Shown: one piece after another, positions 1 to 8,947 of the stretch
Position numbering within the stretch: the first letter of the stretch is position 1
Layout: the number at the start of each line of letters is the position of its first letter
NCBI RefSeq assembly: GCF_002973535.1
Contig: NZ_PVEP01000012.1
Span: forward strand, 41,072 to 105,071
DNA from: Albidovulum denitrificans
Lineage (GTDB): Bacteria; Pseudomonadota; Alphaproteobacteria; Rhodobacterales; Rhodobacteraceae
Direction of reading: 5' to 3'
Length of the DNA stretch: 64,000 nucleotides
Program-made: the position numbers and the translations under genes
The notes under the pieces: model-generated
Seen by the model: only the letters and a program-made list of their open reading frames with translations
What the model was told of the DNA's origin: nothing
The model's database searches: none

Positions 1-534
1 CTGTCATCGGCCGGGATCGTCCTGACCGTCCTGCCCGCCGCCCTCGTCGGGTATTGGCTGGCCACCCTGGGCGGGTTTCGCCCCGACTGGCCGCTTGCGC
101 TGATCTTCAAGGTTCTGTCCCTCGGCCTTCTGGCGGCACTGCTGGCCACGCAATTCGCCCGTGTCCTGACCCACCGGCCCCTCGCCATGGGGACGGATGG
201 CGCCATGTTGTGCCTTGTGGGCCTGATCGGCGGCGCCTTTGTGGGCTGGATTTCGATTGGTGTCGGCGAGTTGCTCGCGATATACCTGATGTTGCGCGGC
301 CTGCGCGCGGTCGAGGCCGTCGGCCTTGCCGTTATCGTGACGGCGCTTTGCGTCGTATTGGCGCGTATCGGTTTGCCGGGGTCGCAGGGCGTTGAGGTTG
401 ACGTCGCGCTCCTCGTGGCACCAGGCGCGCTTTTGGGTGGTTTCCTTGCGCCATTTCTGCTCGACTATGTCGGTGAAACCCGTGTGAAATGGTTCTGTGC
501 CTTTTGGATAGTGGTATCACCGATGTTCATGTGA
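1..534 (+). CDS. TauE/SafE-family membrane permease, C-terminal part
   Basis: The reading frame is open from the first base of the window and stops at 532-534, so the gene is cut by the window edge and its start is not visible. The visible 177 residues are almost entirely hydrophobic, with about five membrane segments. The stretch GWISIGVGELLAIYLMLRG, followed by a polar/Glu-containing turn, is typical of the second half of TauE/SafE sulfite or anion exporters (DUF81), which move small organic or sulfur anions across the inner membrane. The substrate cannot be told from sequence. An Rrf2-type regulator begins 22 bp downstream on the same strand, so the two may be co-transcribed. Confidence 0.75.
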   Translation: MSSAGIVLTVLPAALVGYWLATLGGFRPDWPLALIFKVLSLGLLAALLATQFARVLTHRPLAMGTDGAMLCLVGLIGGAFVGWISIGVGELLAIYLMLRGLRAVEAVGLAVIVTALCVVLARIGLPGSQGVEVDVALLVAPGALLGGFLAPFLLDYVGETRVKWFCAFWIVVSPMFM

Positions 535-556
535 CCTTCAGGAAAGACGCTCTGCG

Positions 557-1024
557 ATGGAACGCGACGGCGAAAAGACACGGAAATTCGACGGTGTCGA
601 TCAACGTTTCGCCGTGGCGACACATGCAATGTGCGTTCTGGCGGTCCGCGGGCAGGCAGTATCCAGCGCGCAGTTCATTTCGGAAAACATCTCGGTCAGC
701 GCGATCATCATCAAGCGTGTCATGCGCCCGATCGTTCTGGCCGGCTATGTCGAGGCGGTCGTCGGCGCCGTGGGCGGCTATCGCCTGATCCGCGACCCCG
801 AGGAGATCAACCTTTGGCAATTGCTTGAGGCGATCCAGGGCAGCGGTCCGTTTTCCAAGCGCTTCGGGATGCCGCAGTCCAATTGCGACGAGGGGCGCGC
901 CATAGACCGGGTCGTCTATGACCTTTATTCCTCGCTCGACGCGATGATCGAAGAGCGGTTGCGGGCGGTATCCCTGGCCTCCATCCTGCAATCGGCCATG
1001 TCGCTGCTTCCGCCCCCCGAATAG
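557..1024 (+). CDS. Rrf2-family transcriptional regulator
   Basis: This 155-residue protein has the Rrf2 layout: an N-terminal winged helix with the recognition segment SAQFISENISVSAIIIKRVM, the wing VVGAVGGYRLIRDPEEI, and a helical C-terminus. Iron-sulfur members of the family (IscR, NsrR) carry three closely spaced cysteines after the wing. Here only one cysteine is seen in that region (SNCDEGRA), so a classical [2Fe-2S] or [4Fe-4S] cluster is unlikely, and it fits the cluster-free YwnA-like branch better. A weak AGGAAAG-like ribosome site precedes the ATG. Its likely target is the neighbouring permease or the following secreted protein, but no operator was recognised. Confidence 0.8.
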   Translation: MERDGEKTRKFDGVDQRFAVATHAMCVLAVRGQAVSSAQFISENISVSAIIIKRVMRPIVLAGYVEAVVGAVGGYRLIRDPEEINLWQLLEAIQGSGPFSKRFGMPQSNCDEGRAIDRVVYDLYSSLDAMIEERLRAVSLASILQSAMSLLPPPE

Positions 1025-1162
1025 CGCCCCGACGACCGAAGGGCGCCCCGCGCGAAAGCGCCCTTGCAGAGCGGCGGCGACACCGTCGGGAAAGCGTTGA
1101 CGGGGCAACGGATACATGTTCATGTCCCCTTCGTTGACGTGATTCATTTCGGAGAATTTATT

Positions 1163-2530
1163 GTGGCCAGTGTGGACTTTACCGGCATTTATCTTGCCGC
1201 GGCCGATGATTTTGTCTGGGGCCTTGGCGGCGTCTATGACGAGGCGGTTGACGTTACCTTCAGCGGGATCATGGCGATTGATGCGCCCTCGGCGCTGGCC
1301 GTCGCGGCGGTCTCCCTGTTCGATGCGACGGTGGATGTGACCGGCATCATTCTCAGCACCGCCGACGCCGGGGCGATGGTGGATCTGCCCCTTCCCGTAG
1401 CGGAAGGCGAAGCACCCCTTTCCGGTCCCGTGGATGAGCTGATCGCGGCGGGCTCTCTGCTTGGCGATGCGCGGATCACCTTCGACGGCATCGTTCAGTC
1501 CGAAATCGCGGGCGGCGGGGCGATCGGCGCGTTTTCCGGGATGGGGGATGCGCTGGTCGAGACGGGCGGGATCGTGTCCTCGGCCAACGGGTTTGCCATT
1601 CGAACCCAGGCCGGGCTGGGCGTCGCCACAACCCAGACCGTTGGCCTCGTTCTGGCCGGTGCGGGGGAATGCGCGGTCATGAATGAAGGCGGAGTGGACG
1701 GGCTGGTCACCAATCTTGGACTGATCCATGCCTATGGCAGCGACATGGCAGGCATCCTTGCCACGGCCCGGATCGACTTCACCTTCTCCGGCAACCGCCA
1801 ACCTGCCCTCGCAGGCTCCTCCGCCGAGGTCGTCAATCACGGAACGGTCCTCGCCTCCGGCGACGGCGTGCGGGTCGAGGTTCAGGGCGACGCCAGCGTC
1901 ACCAATGCCGGGACGATTTCCGGCGGCACGGCGGGCATCCGGGTCATCGATATGGATGGCAGCGACGGCAGCGGCCTGGCCGAGATCATGAGCAGCGGCA
2001 CCATCCTGTCCCAGGGTACGGCGATTGCGGTCGAGGGCGATTTCGCGCGCGCCGAGATCACGCTCAGCGGGCAGGTCCTCTCCGGGACCGGAACGGCGAT
2101 CCACACCGGGACGTCAGACGACGTGATCTCGGTTCAGAACGGCGCCTGCGTGATCGGCGATATTGCCACCGGCGATGGCGATGACATCGTCCTTTTCGAA
2201 GACGCCGTGACCTTCTGCGGCGTTGTTTCAACCGCGGGCGGCGATGACGAGGTCCACCTTGGCGCCGCCGGTGGCACGGTGATCGGCGGGGACGGCAACG
2301 ACCTGCTTTTCGCCGGGTCCGGCATCGACCACTTCGTCTTTTCCTTCACCGAGATGGGAACGGACCATGTCTATGGCTTCGACCCGACGGTCGACAGGCT
2401 GGTGTTCGACACCACCCAGTTCTCGTCAGTCGTGGTGGGCGACGACCTTCTCATCACCCTTGGCGCGACCGAGATCGTCTTGCATGACACGACCACCCTG
2501 GCGGCGGACACGCTGCTTCTGGTGGGCTGA
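1163..2530 (+). CDS. RTX-like calcium-binding / beta-helix protein
   Basis: I place the start at the GTG at 1163 because GGAGA lies 7 nt upstream; an upstream in-frame ATG at 1064 has no such site and would add 33 residues. The 455-residue product is made of short repeating units rich in G, T, V and I (for example VNHGTVLASGDGV, VTNAGTISGG, IMSSGTILSQGTAI), as expected for a parallel beta-helix. The C-terminal third (about residues 336-395) has RTX-type calcium-binding turns (GDGDDIVLF, GGDDEVHLG, GGDGNDLLFAGSGIDHFVF), followed by a beta-rich end typical of type 1-secreted proteins. No N-terminal signal peptide is present, which also fits C-terminal type 1 secretion. Function could be adhesin or surface protein; no catalytic motif is recognised. 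Confidence 0.7.
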   Translation: MASVDFTGIYLAAADDFVWGLGGVYDEAVDVTFSGIMAIDAPSALAVAAVSLFDATVDVTGIILSTADAGAMVDLPLPVAEGEAPLSGPVDELIAAGSLLGDARITFDGIVQSEIAGGGAIGAFSGMGDALVETGGIVSSANGFAIRTQAGLGVATTQTVGLVLAGAGECAVMNEGGVDGLVTNLGLIHAYGSDMAGILATARIDFTFSGNRQPALAGSSAEVVNHGTVLASGDGVRVEVQGDASVTNAGTISGGTAGIRVIDMDGSDGSGLAEIMSSGTILSQGTAIAVEGDFARAEITLSGQVLSGTGTAIHTGTSDDVISVQNGACVIGDIATGDGDDIVLFEDAVTFCGVVSTAGGDDEVHLGAAGGTVIGGDGNDLLFAGSGIDHFVFSFTEMGTDHVYGFDPTVDRLVFDTTQFSSVVVGDDLLITLGATEIVLHDTTTLAADTLLLVG

Positions 2531-2547
2531 GCCCGGACCACGCCGGA

Positions 2548-4110
2548 TCACGTCAACGCCTTGGCGAACAGCCCCTCGACCTCCCGCTGAACCGCGTCGG
2601 TCAGCCTGCCGGAAATCGCGATGTCGGTGCGCCGCCGGATCAAATCCTCGGCGCTTCCGACCCGCTCGTTTCGGATCAGCCAGAGAAGCTCTTCGCGGCT
2701 GTAATCCGGCAGGCTTTCCAGGGGCCGGTCGGCCCCCAGCCCGGCGGCCACAAGCCCGGCCCGCGTGCCATAGCGCGCCAGCAAGACCCCGGCCCGCGCC
2801 ACGTCGATCCCCGCCCGTTCCGCACAGGCGGCGACCCATTCCGCGCGGCCTTCGGCGCCGGGGAAGTCCTTGCCGCCGCCAATCTGCATGTCTTCGGTGC
2901 CAACCCTGCGCACATGCCCCAGCCGTCGCAGGATGTCGTCCGTGACCAATGCGCCAAACGCGCGGAATGTTGTCCATTTTCCGCCGATCAGGCACAGGAC
3001 AGGCACCCCCGAGGGCAGCGATTTTTCGGCAACGGAATGGTCGCGCGTCACAAGGCCGATGTCCCCATCGGCCCGCGGCAGGGGCCGGACGCCGGAAAAG
3101 CGGAACAGGATCTGGTCCTCCGTCACCGGGATCGCCGGGAAAATCTCCGCCACGACGGCGCGCAGATAGTCGGCCTCACCCTCATCACAGACCGCCGCAT
3201 CCGGGTCTTCGATCTTGATATCGGTCGATCCGATCAGGACCCGGCCCATGAACGGGTAGACCAGATTCACCCGCCCGTCGGCCGTCCCGAAATAGACCAT
3301 ATGCCCGTTCAGCGCCTTCAACAGCGCGGCATTCTCCACCACCAGATGCGCGCCCTTGGAGCCGCCCATCAGCTGCGTCGGAATGCCCAGGGCCGCATTG
3401 ACCCGGTCGATCCAGGCCCCCCCGGCATTGACGATGATCCGGGGCCGCACCCTCTGTTGCCGCCCCTCATGCAGATAGGTCACGACACCGTCGGACTGCC
3501 CTTCGACCATGACGTGATTCAGCGCCCGTGAGGACGGGTTCAGCACCTCACCATCCAGCACCAGTTCAAGGCCCAGGCGTTCCGCATGGCTGATCTGGCC
3601 TTCGTAATAAAGCCCGGCACCGATGATCGCGGGATCAAGGCCCGGCACCGTACCATCTAGCGCGGCGCGCGACAGCATCCGGTGCTTCGGCATCCTGGCG
3701 AAGCTGCGGCCGTAGATATCGTAAAGCGTCAGCCCAAGATGGGTGATCCAGCCGCCCCGGTCCGCCATCTTCGCCTTGATCCGAAAGAACCGCAGGATCG
3801 AGGGCAGGATGCCGCCATATCGGCTCCGCAGGGGCAGGATCGACGGCAGCGGCCGGACGTAATGCGCAGCGTTGGAAAGCAGGCGGTTCCTCTCCTCCGC
3901 GCTTTCCCGGACCAGACGAAACTCCCCCGTCTCAAGGTATTTCAGCCCGCCATGCATCAGCCGCGACGACCCGGCCGAGGCGCCCGCGCAAAAGTCGGCA
4001 CGCTCCAGCAACAGGCAGTCCACACCTTGCGCGCAGAGATCGCGAAACGTGCCGCAGCCGTTGATGCCACCGCCAAGGATCAGGACATCGACGTCCCGCA
4101 CCTCAGCCAT
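2548..4110 (-). CDS. GlpD-like FAD-dependent glycerol-3-phosphate/polyol-phosphate dehydrogenase
   Basis: This 520-residue protein opens with the FAD-binding dinucleotide fold (DVLILGGGINGCGTFRDL, then LLLERADF) and has the GlpD block SSRLMHGGLKYLETGEFRLV. It also has the later substrate-domain blocks (GSTDIKIEDPDAAVCDEGE and GGKWTTFRAFG) and the helical C-terminal domain. GlpD oxidises sn-glycerol-3-phosphate and passes electrons to quinone; EryB-type homologues act on erythritol phosphate. The ATG overlaps the end of the upstream Zn-dehydrogenase gene by 8 bp, so the two are translationally coupled. The neighbouring sugar kinase, sugar ABC importer and SorC regulator suggest a polyol or sugar-phosphate substrate rather than house-keeping glycerol use. 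The exact substrate is unknown. Confidence 0.82.
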   Translation of the reverse strand: MAEVRDVDVLILGGGINGCGTFRDLCAQGVDCLLLERADFCAGASAGSSRLMHGGLKYLETGEFRLVRESAEERNRLLSNAAHYVRPLPSILPLRSRYGGILPSILRFFRIKAKMADRGGWITHLGLTLYDIYGRSFARMPKHRMLSRAALDGTVPGLDPAIIGAGLYYEGQISHAERLGLELVLDGEVLNPSSRALNHVMVEGQSDGVVTYLHEGRQQRVRPRIIVNAGGAWIDRVNAALGIPTQLMGGSKGAHLVVENAALLKALNGHMVYFGTADGRVNLVYPFMGRVLIGSTDIKIEDPDAAVCDEGEADYLRAVVAEIFPAIPVTEDQILFRFSGVRPLPRADGDIGLVTRDHSVAEKSLPSGVPVLCLIGGKWTTFRAFGALVTDDILRRLGHVRRVGTEDMQIGGGKDFPGAEGRAEWVAACAERAGIDVARAGVLLARYGTRAGLVAAGLGADRPLESLPDYSREELLWLIRNERVGSAEDLIRRRTDIAISGRLTDAVQREVEGLFAKALT

Positions 4111-5140
4111 CGCGCAGCGCCACCTTGATCGCCGCGCCGCTTTCGGCAACGGCCAGCGCGTCGGCGATGGCGTCAAGCGGATAGCTGTGGGTGATCATCG
4201 ACTTCAGGTTCAGCCTGCCGGTGGCAACCATGTCGAAGCACTGGTCGAAATCGCGGCGCGACAGGCCGAAGGCGCCGGTGACGGTCAGCTCGCGATAGTG
4301 GATCGCGTTCACGTCCATCTCGGCAACTTCCCCCTTCGCGAAACCCGCGAAAAGACTGATGCGCCCGCCAAAGGCGGCAAGGTCGGTGGCCTGACGCGCC
4401 AGCGCAGGCACGCCGATGGCGCAGATCACGACGTCCGCGCCCCGCCCCCCGGTTTCCGCGCGGATACGGAGGGCGACATCCTCGGCCGTGGGGTCGATGG
4501 TGGCGTCGGCCCCGGCGGCAAGTGCGGCATCGCGCCGGTGGCCGTTCGGGTCCGAGACGATGATGCGTTTCGCGCCCCGATGGCGGGCGATGTGGACATG
4601 CATCAGCCCGATCGGACCGGCGCCAAGGATCGCGACGCTGTCGGCCGAGGAAACGCCGACCTTGTTCTGCCCGTTGACGACGCAGGACAAGGGCTCCACC
4701 AGCGCAGCCTCTTCGAAGGACATATGGTCGGGCAGATGCCGCAGGTTGCCGGCCGCGACCGCCTGGGCCGGGATCCGAATCAACTCGGCAAACGCGCCGT
4801 CGATCTCGTACCCGACCGCGCTGCCCTGGGTGCAAAGGTTCTCTCGCCCGGTCTTGCAGAGGTCGCAATGCCCGCAGGCGATGAAGGGGCAAAGCCCGAC
4901 GCGGTCACCGACCGAGAGGCCCGCATGACCACCCGTCTCGACCACCTCACCCGAGAATTCATGCCCCAGAACAGAGGGATAGCGTACCCCGGTGGTCTTG
5001 CGCCCGCGATAGATCCGAATGTCGGTTCCGCAGATCGTCGCCGCGCGCACCCGAATCACCACATCGCCGCTTCCGGCCTTGGGGGTGTCGATCTCTTCCA
5101 GGGAAATTTCGTTCGGGGCCTTGAGAACAGCGGCTTTCAC
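4103..5140 (-). CDS. Zinc-dependent medium-chain alcohol/polyol dehydrogenase
   Basis: The 345-residue protein has the MDR zinc-dehydrogenase signatures: catalytic zinc ligand CGTDIR, GHEFSGEVVETG, and the structural zinc loop CPFIACGHCDLCKTGRENLC with four cysteines. The NAD-binding Rossmann turn is AILGAGPIGLMHVHIA. It resembles sorbitol, threonine and galactitol dehydrogenases. I chose the GTG at 5140 because GGAG lies 7 nt upstream; a TTG at 5158 is the alternative. It is the first gene of a two-gene minus-strand operon that diverges from the kinase and importer operon, so it probably oxidises the imported polyol or sugar in the cytoplasm. Confidence 0.88.
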   Translation of the reverse strand: MKAAVLKAPNEISLEEIDTPKAGSGDVVIRVRAATICGTDIRIYRGRKTTGVRYPSVLGHEFSGEVVETGGHAGLSVGDRVGLCPFIACGHCDLCKTGRENLCTQGSAVGYEIDGAFAELIRIPAQAVAAGNLRHLPDHMSFEEAALVEPLSCVVNGQNKVGVSSADSVAILGAGPIGLMHVHIARHRGAKRIIVSDPNGHRRDAALAAGADATIDPTAEDVALRIRAETGGRGADVVICAIGVPALARQATDLAAFGGRISLFAGFAKGEVAEMDVNAIHYRELTVTGAFGLSRRDFDQCFDMVATGRLNLKSMITHSYPLDAIADALAVAESGAAIKVALRDG

Positions 5141-5355
5141 GATCGCGCTCCACGTCAAACAGTTGTCGCAGTCAGGTTACTATAGTTTGTACAAATGTTG
5201 CCAGAAGAAAGCGTTAGTTCGCATAAAAATTCTCTATACTGGCATGATAACCCTATCATTCAGGGAATCCGGCGCATGAAGCCGCAACATTTATGTTGAC
5301 AGAGCAGCTTATGTTCACTCACTCTTCTGACAAGACGAGGGAGGAGATCAACAAA
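5141..5355. promoter_or_regulatory. Divergent promoter region with two inverted repeats
   Basis: This 215 bp AT-richer gap separates the minus-strand dehydrogenase operon from the plus-strand kinase and importer operon. A minus-strand -10-like TATAGT lies at 5179-5184, and a perfect palindrome TTTGTACAAA lies at 5186-5195, immediately upstream of that -10. On the plus strand a -10-like TATACT at 5235-5240 is followed by a second inverted repeat, ATGATA-ACCC-TATCAT, at 5244-5259, over the expected transcription start. Both are plausible operators for the SorC-family regulator encoded at 9961. The binding assignment is inference. Confidence 0.55.
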
Positions 5356-6324
5356 GTGTCTTGTGACTATACATCTGTTGGATTTTACACCTTCGACTGC
5401 CTCGGCTGGCCGTTCAGCGTCGTCCCGCCCGGCGGCGGCACCGTCCTTCTTGATGAGGTTGCCCTTGCCGTGTCCGGCGCGGCCGGGACCTCGGCCATCG
5501 TCGGCGCCAAGCTTGGCCTGACGACCCGCGCGGTCGGGGGGATCGGCGCGGACATGATGGGCGACTGGGTGCAACAACGCATCGCCGCGTTCGGCATCGA
5601 CCAGACAGACCTGCGCCGCTATCCCGGCGTGCCGACGTCAAGCTCCATCGTGCTGACCCGCGCCGACGGCTCGCGCCCGGCGCTGCACGTCAAGGGCGCG
5701 ACCGGCGCCTTCGTGGTTGAGCCTGAGCGTTTCGATGCCGTCACCGACACGAAGATCTTTCACCTTGGCGGCGTCGGCCTGATGGACGCGATGGACGGCG
5801 CACGCAACGCCGCCCTGATGGAGCACGCGAAGGCGCGCGGCTGCATCACCACCGTCGATGTCTTCGCAGGCTCGCAGGACGACCTGCCCGATGTGAAGGC
5901 GGTGCTGCCCCATACCGACTATTTCATCCCCTCGATCGAAGAGGCCGAGGCGCTGACCGGCCTGAAGGACCGGGCAGAGATTGCGCGGTTCTTCCTCGAC
6001 CTCGGCGCGCAATGCTGCGTCTTCACGCTGGGCGCAGAGGGCGCCTACTACCACCACAGAAACGGCACGGTTTTCGAGGTGCCGGCCTTCCGCATCGACC
6101 TCAAATGCACCTGCGGCTGCGGCGATGTCTTCAACGCGGGCTTTGCCGCCGGTCTGATCCGCGGCATGACCCCGGAAGAGACGGTGCGCTTCGCGCAGGC
6201 CTGCTCCGCGCTCAACGCGACGGGCCTCGGCTCACAGGCCGGGATCGTCGATTTCGACCAGGTCCAAGCCTTCATGTCCACCGCCGCGACCCTCACGGCG
6301 GGGACGGAGAACGTGGCGCGCTGA
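5356..6324 (+). CDS. PfkB/ribokinase-family sugar kinase
   Basis: The start is set at GTG 5356, which follows a strong GGAGGAG ribosome site; ATG 5293 is possible but has no ribosome site. The 322-residue product has the family layout, with an N-terminal GGTVLLDEVALAVSGAAG block for substrate binding and GGIGADMMGDWV. The C-terminal ATP-binding region ends in CGCGDVFNAGFAAGL. That last block is PfkB signature 2, with the catalytic Asp kept, but the usual TGAGD reads CGCGD. It should phosphorylate the sugar delivered by the RbsBAC-like importer encoded just downstream. The substrate is not determinable from sequence. Confidence 0.85.
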   Translation: MSCDYTSVGFYTFDCLGWPFSVVPPGGGTVLLDEVALAVSGAAGTSAIVGAKLGLTTRAVGGIGADMMGDWVQQRIAAFGIDQTDLRRYPGVPTSSSIVLTRADGSRPALHVKGATGAFVVEPERFDAVTDTKIFHLGGVGLMDAMDGARNAALMEHAKARGCITTVDVFAGSQDDLPDVKAVLPHTDYFIPSIEEAEALTGLKDRAEIARFFLDLGAQCCVFTLGAEGAYYHHRNGTVFEVPAFRIDLKCTCGCGDVFNAGFAAGLIRGMTPEETVRFAQACSALNATGLGSQAGIVDFDQVQAFMSTAATLTAGTENVAR

Positions 6325-6384
6325 AAGGCCGCCGCCCCAACCGGCACGCTCGTGCCTCAAGCCAGTTAACAGGAGGAGAGTAAA

Positions 6385-7338
6385 ATGAAATCGAAGGTGA
6401 AACTCGGGATTGCCGCGGCCTGCATGGCGGCGCTGTCCCTGCCGATGGCCGCGTCCGCGCAAGACCAGGCCGACCTCATCACGCCCATCGACAAGAAGTT
6501 GACCTTTGTCTTCGTCCCGAAGGTCATCCACCCCTGGTATGACGTCGTCGCCGAGGGCGCGGCCTTTGCGGCCGAGGAATTCAAGCAGCGCGGCATCGAT
6601 ATCGACGTGATCTGGGACCAGCCGCCGCAGGCCGACGTCGTCGATCAGAACCAGCGGATCGAGGCGAATATCGGCCGCCATCCCGATGGCCTTGCCATTG
6701 CCTGCCTCGACCGGGCGACCAACGTGCAACTGATGAACGAGGCCGTCGAGGCCGGGATCAACGTGGTCAACTTCAACTCCTTCTGCGATGACGCCTTCCC
6801 CTTCATCGGCCCGAAAAGCAGCGTCCAGGACGGCTATGACCTGGGTGAGCGTCTGGCCGAGATCCTCGGCGGCAAGGGCAAGATCGCGATCCTGTCGGGC
6901 AGCCTGACCGCATCCGACCATGTCGAGCGTATCCAGGGCTTCAAGGACGCGCTGTCCAAGCACCCGGAGATGGAGATCGTCTTCGAACAGCCCGATGACG
7001 ACATCCTCGAAAAGGCCGTCGAGCTGACCGAAAACGTCCTGTCGGCGCATCCCGACCTTGACGGGATCTTCGGCTCCAACGCCTCCAACCCGATCGGCGC
7101 CGCGCGGGCGGTTCAGAACGCGGGCAAGGCGGGTCAGGTTCATATCGTCGGCATGGATGACCTGCCCGAGGCCGTGGATTTCGTCTGCTCCGGCGTGATC
7201 GACGCGCTGAAGGCGCAGCGTCAGTGGGACATGGGCTACTGGGCCGTGACCTACCTTGTCGCGATGAACGAAAACCACACCTACCCGATGTTCCACGACA
7301 CCGGCTCGCGCTTCCTGACCAAGGAAGACTGCAAGTAA
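6385..7338 (+). CDS. Sugar ABC transporter, periplasmic substrate-binding protein (RbsB type)
   Basis: A strong ribosome site (AGGAGGAG) precedes the ATG. The 317-residue protein has a clear Sec signal peptide with cleavage near ASAQ (residue about 26) and the periplasmic-binding-protein fold of the ribose/LacI class (VFVPKVIHPWYDVVAEGAAFAAEEF, LDGIFGSNASNPIGAARAV, HIVGMDDLPEAVDFV). It collects a sugar or polyol in the periplasm and delivers it to the permease at 8948. It is the first of a binding protein-ATPase-permease trio, downstream of the kinase by 60 bp. The stem-loop after the gene may protect its mRNA. Confidence 0.9.
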   Translation: MKSKVKLGIAAACMAALSLPMAASAQDQADLITPIDKKLTFVFVPKVIHPWYDVVAEGAAFAAEEFKQRGIDIDVIWDQPPQADVVDQNQRIEANIGRHPDGLAIACLDRATNVQLMNEAVEAGINVVNFNSFCDDAFPFIGPKSSVQDGYDLGERLAEILGGKGKIAILSGSLTASDHVERIQGFKDALSKHPEMEIVFEQPDDDILEKAVELTENVLSAHPDLDGIFGSNASNPIGAARAVQNAGKAGQVHIVGMDDLPEAVDFVCSGVIDALKAQRQWDMGYWAVTYLVAMNENHTYPMFHDTGSRFLTKEDCK

Positions 7339-7384
7339 GGTTCCTCCCGACCGGGTCGCGCCAGACGCGGCCCGGCCTACCATG

Positions 7385-7411
7385 GCTTCGGGCCGACACC
7401 CGGCCCGAAGC
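7385..7411 (+). other. Stable stem-loop between binding-protein and ATPase genes
   Basis: GCTTCGGGCCG (7385-7395) pairs perfectly with CGGCCCGAAGC (7401-7411) across a 5-nt loop, giving an 11 bp stem. No T-run follows, so it is unlikely to terminate transcription. In binding-protein-dependent transporter operons such hairpins commonly block 3' decay and let the first gene accumulate in excess over the ATPase. That role is inferred from position. Confidence 0.6.
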
Positions 7412-7433
7412 GCACCGGAAAGGTTTCCCCGCG

Positions 7434-8927
7434 ATGAACACCCCCGCCCCCGTTTTCGAGGCCCGCCGCGTCTCAAAGTCCTTTGGACCCGTGAGCGCGC
7501 TGAAGGATGTGTCGATCACCCTTTTCCCGGGTGAGGTTCATTCCATCATCGGTGAAAACGGCGCCGGGAAATCTACCCTGATGAACATCATCTGCGGCCG
7601 TTTCCAACCGACCGAAGGCCAGCTTTTCGTCGACGGGAAGGAGGTCCATTTCCACCTTCCGAAAGACGCGCAGGCCCATGGCATCGCCATCGCGCCGCAG
7701 GAGATCAGCCTTGTCCCGCACCTGAGCGTGGCCGAGAACATCATGCTCGGCGCCCATTGCGGCCCGGCCCTTTCGATCGACTGGCGCAAGACCCGTGCCG
7801 AGGCCACGCGGCATCTGCATGAGGTCGACAATTCCATCGACCCGGCGGCCCGCGTCTCCTCCCTCTCGAAGGCCCAGCAGCAACTGGTGCAGATCGCCCG
7901 CGCCGCCGCGACCGAGGCCCGCGTCCTGATCTTCGATGAGCCCACCGCAACCCTGACCTACCGCGAGGAAGAAACGCTGATGTCCTATATCGAGGCATTG
8001 GCGCGTGAGGGGCGATCGGCCTTTTACATTTCCCACCGCCTTGACGAGGTGCGCCGCCTGTCCCACCGCATCACCGTCCTGCGCGACGGCGTCCATGTGG
8101 GCGAACTTGCGCCAGAAGAGGCCAGCCGCGAGCGTATGGTCACGATGATGGCGGGACGGCCGCCAAAGGCCGGGGCGCAGCCCCTGCGCGATCTTCCCTC
8201 GACCGACACCGTGTTGAAGGTCGAGGGGCTGACCCGCGCGCATGAATTCCGCGACCTGTCCTTCAGCCTGCGCAAGGGAGAGATCCTTGGCGTCTCGGGC
8301 CTTGTCGGTTCCGGTCGCACCGAAATGGCCAAATGCATCTTCGGTGCAACCCGCGCCGATGCCGGGCGGATCGAGCTGAACGGCAAGCCGGTCAGCTTTC
8401 GCGGTCCGCTTGAGGCGATCCGGGCCGGGGTCATCTACCTGCCCGAGGAACGCAAGCAGGAAGGGATCTTCCCGCTTCTTTCCATCGCCGAGAATACCGG
8501 CCTGCCGACGCTGGACCGCTTCACCGGCCTTCTGCACCTGCGCAATCGAGACATGATGGCCGAGGTGGAAAAGCTCGCCGGTCAGATGAAGGCCAAGTTC
8601 AATTCATTGCGCGACCCGATCACCAGCCTGTCGGGCGGCAACCAGCAGAAATTCATCATCGCCCGCTGGCTGATGCGGGACGCCCATGTGCTGATCATGG
8701 ATGAACCGACCCGCGGCATCGACGTGAACGCCAAGTTCGAGATCCAGTCCGTCCTGCGCAAGCTGACCGAGGAACGGGGGCTGTCGATCATCGTCATCTC
8801 CTCCGAGATGGAAGAGCTTCTGGATGTCGCGGACCGCATCATGGTGATGCACGAAGGCAAGGTGAAGGGTGCAATCGACCGACGGGAGGCCTCGCAGGAG
8901 GGGCTTCTCCAGATGGCGATGAGCTGA
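7434..8927 (+). CDS. Sugar ABC transporter ATP-binding protein (RbsA/XylG type)
   Basis: The 497-residue protein contains two ABC domains, as in RbsA and XylG. The first has Walker A GENGAGKS, a loosened signature (SLSKAQQQLVQIARA) and Walker B LIFDEPTATLT. The second has the degenerate Walker A GLVGSGRTE, an intact LSGGNQQKFIIARWL and LIMDEPTRGIDVNAK. One canonical and one degenerate site is normal for this family. It energises the permease at 8948 from the cytoplasmic side. The ATG at 7434 matches the usual family start; an open frame extends upstream without family similarity. Confidence 0.92.
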   Translation: MNTPAPVFEARRVSKSFGPVSALKDVSITLFPGEVHSIIGENGAGKSTLMNIICGRFQPTEGQLFVDGKEVHFHLPKDAQAHGIAIAPQEISLVPHLSVAENIMLGAHCGPALSIDWRKTRAEATRHLHEVDNSIDPAARVSSLSKAQQQLVQIARAAATEARVLIFDEPTATLTYREEETLMSYIEALAREGRSAFYISHRLDEVRRLSHRITVLRDGVHVGELAPEEASRERMVTMMAGRPPKAGAQPLRDLPSTDTVLKVEGLTRAHEFRDLSFSLRKGEILGVSGLVGSGRTEMAKCIFGATRADAGRIELNGKPVSFRGPLEAIRAGVIYLPEERKQEGIFPLLSIAENTGLPTLDRFTGLLHLRNRDMMAEVEKLAGQMKAKFNSLRDPITSLSGGNQQKFIIARWLMRDAHVLIMDEPTRGIDVNAKFEIQSVLRKLTEERGLSIIVISSEMEELLDVADRIMVMHEGKVKGAIDRREASQEGLLQMAMS

Positions 8928-8947
8928 GCGAAAGAGGAAACGAGACC

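Noticed and set aside
527..2104. 525-codon open frame on the minus strand opposite the Rrf2 and RTX genes
   Set aside because: It runs across two recognisable plus-strand genes, has a composition typical of a GC-rich shadow frame and no family motif.
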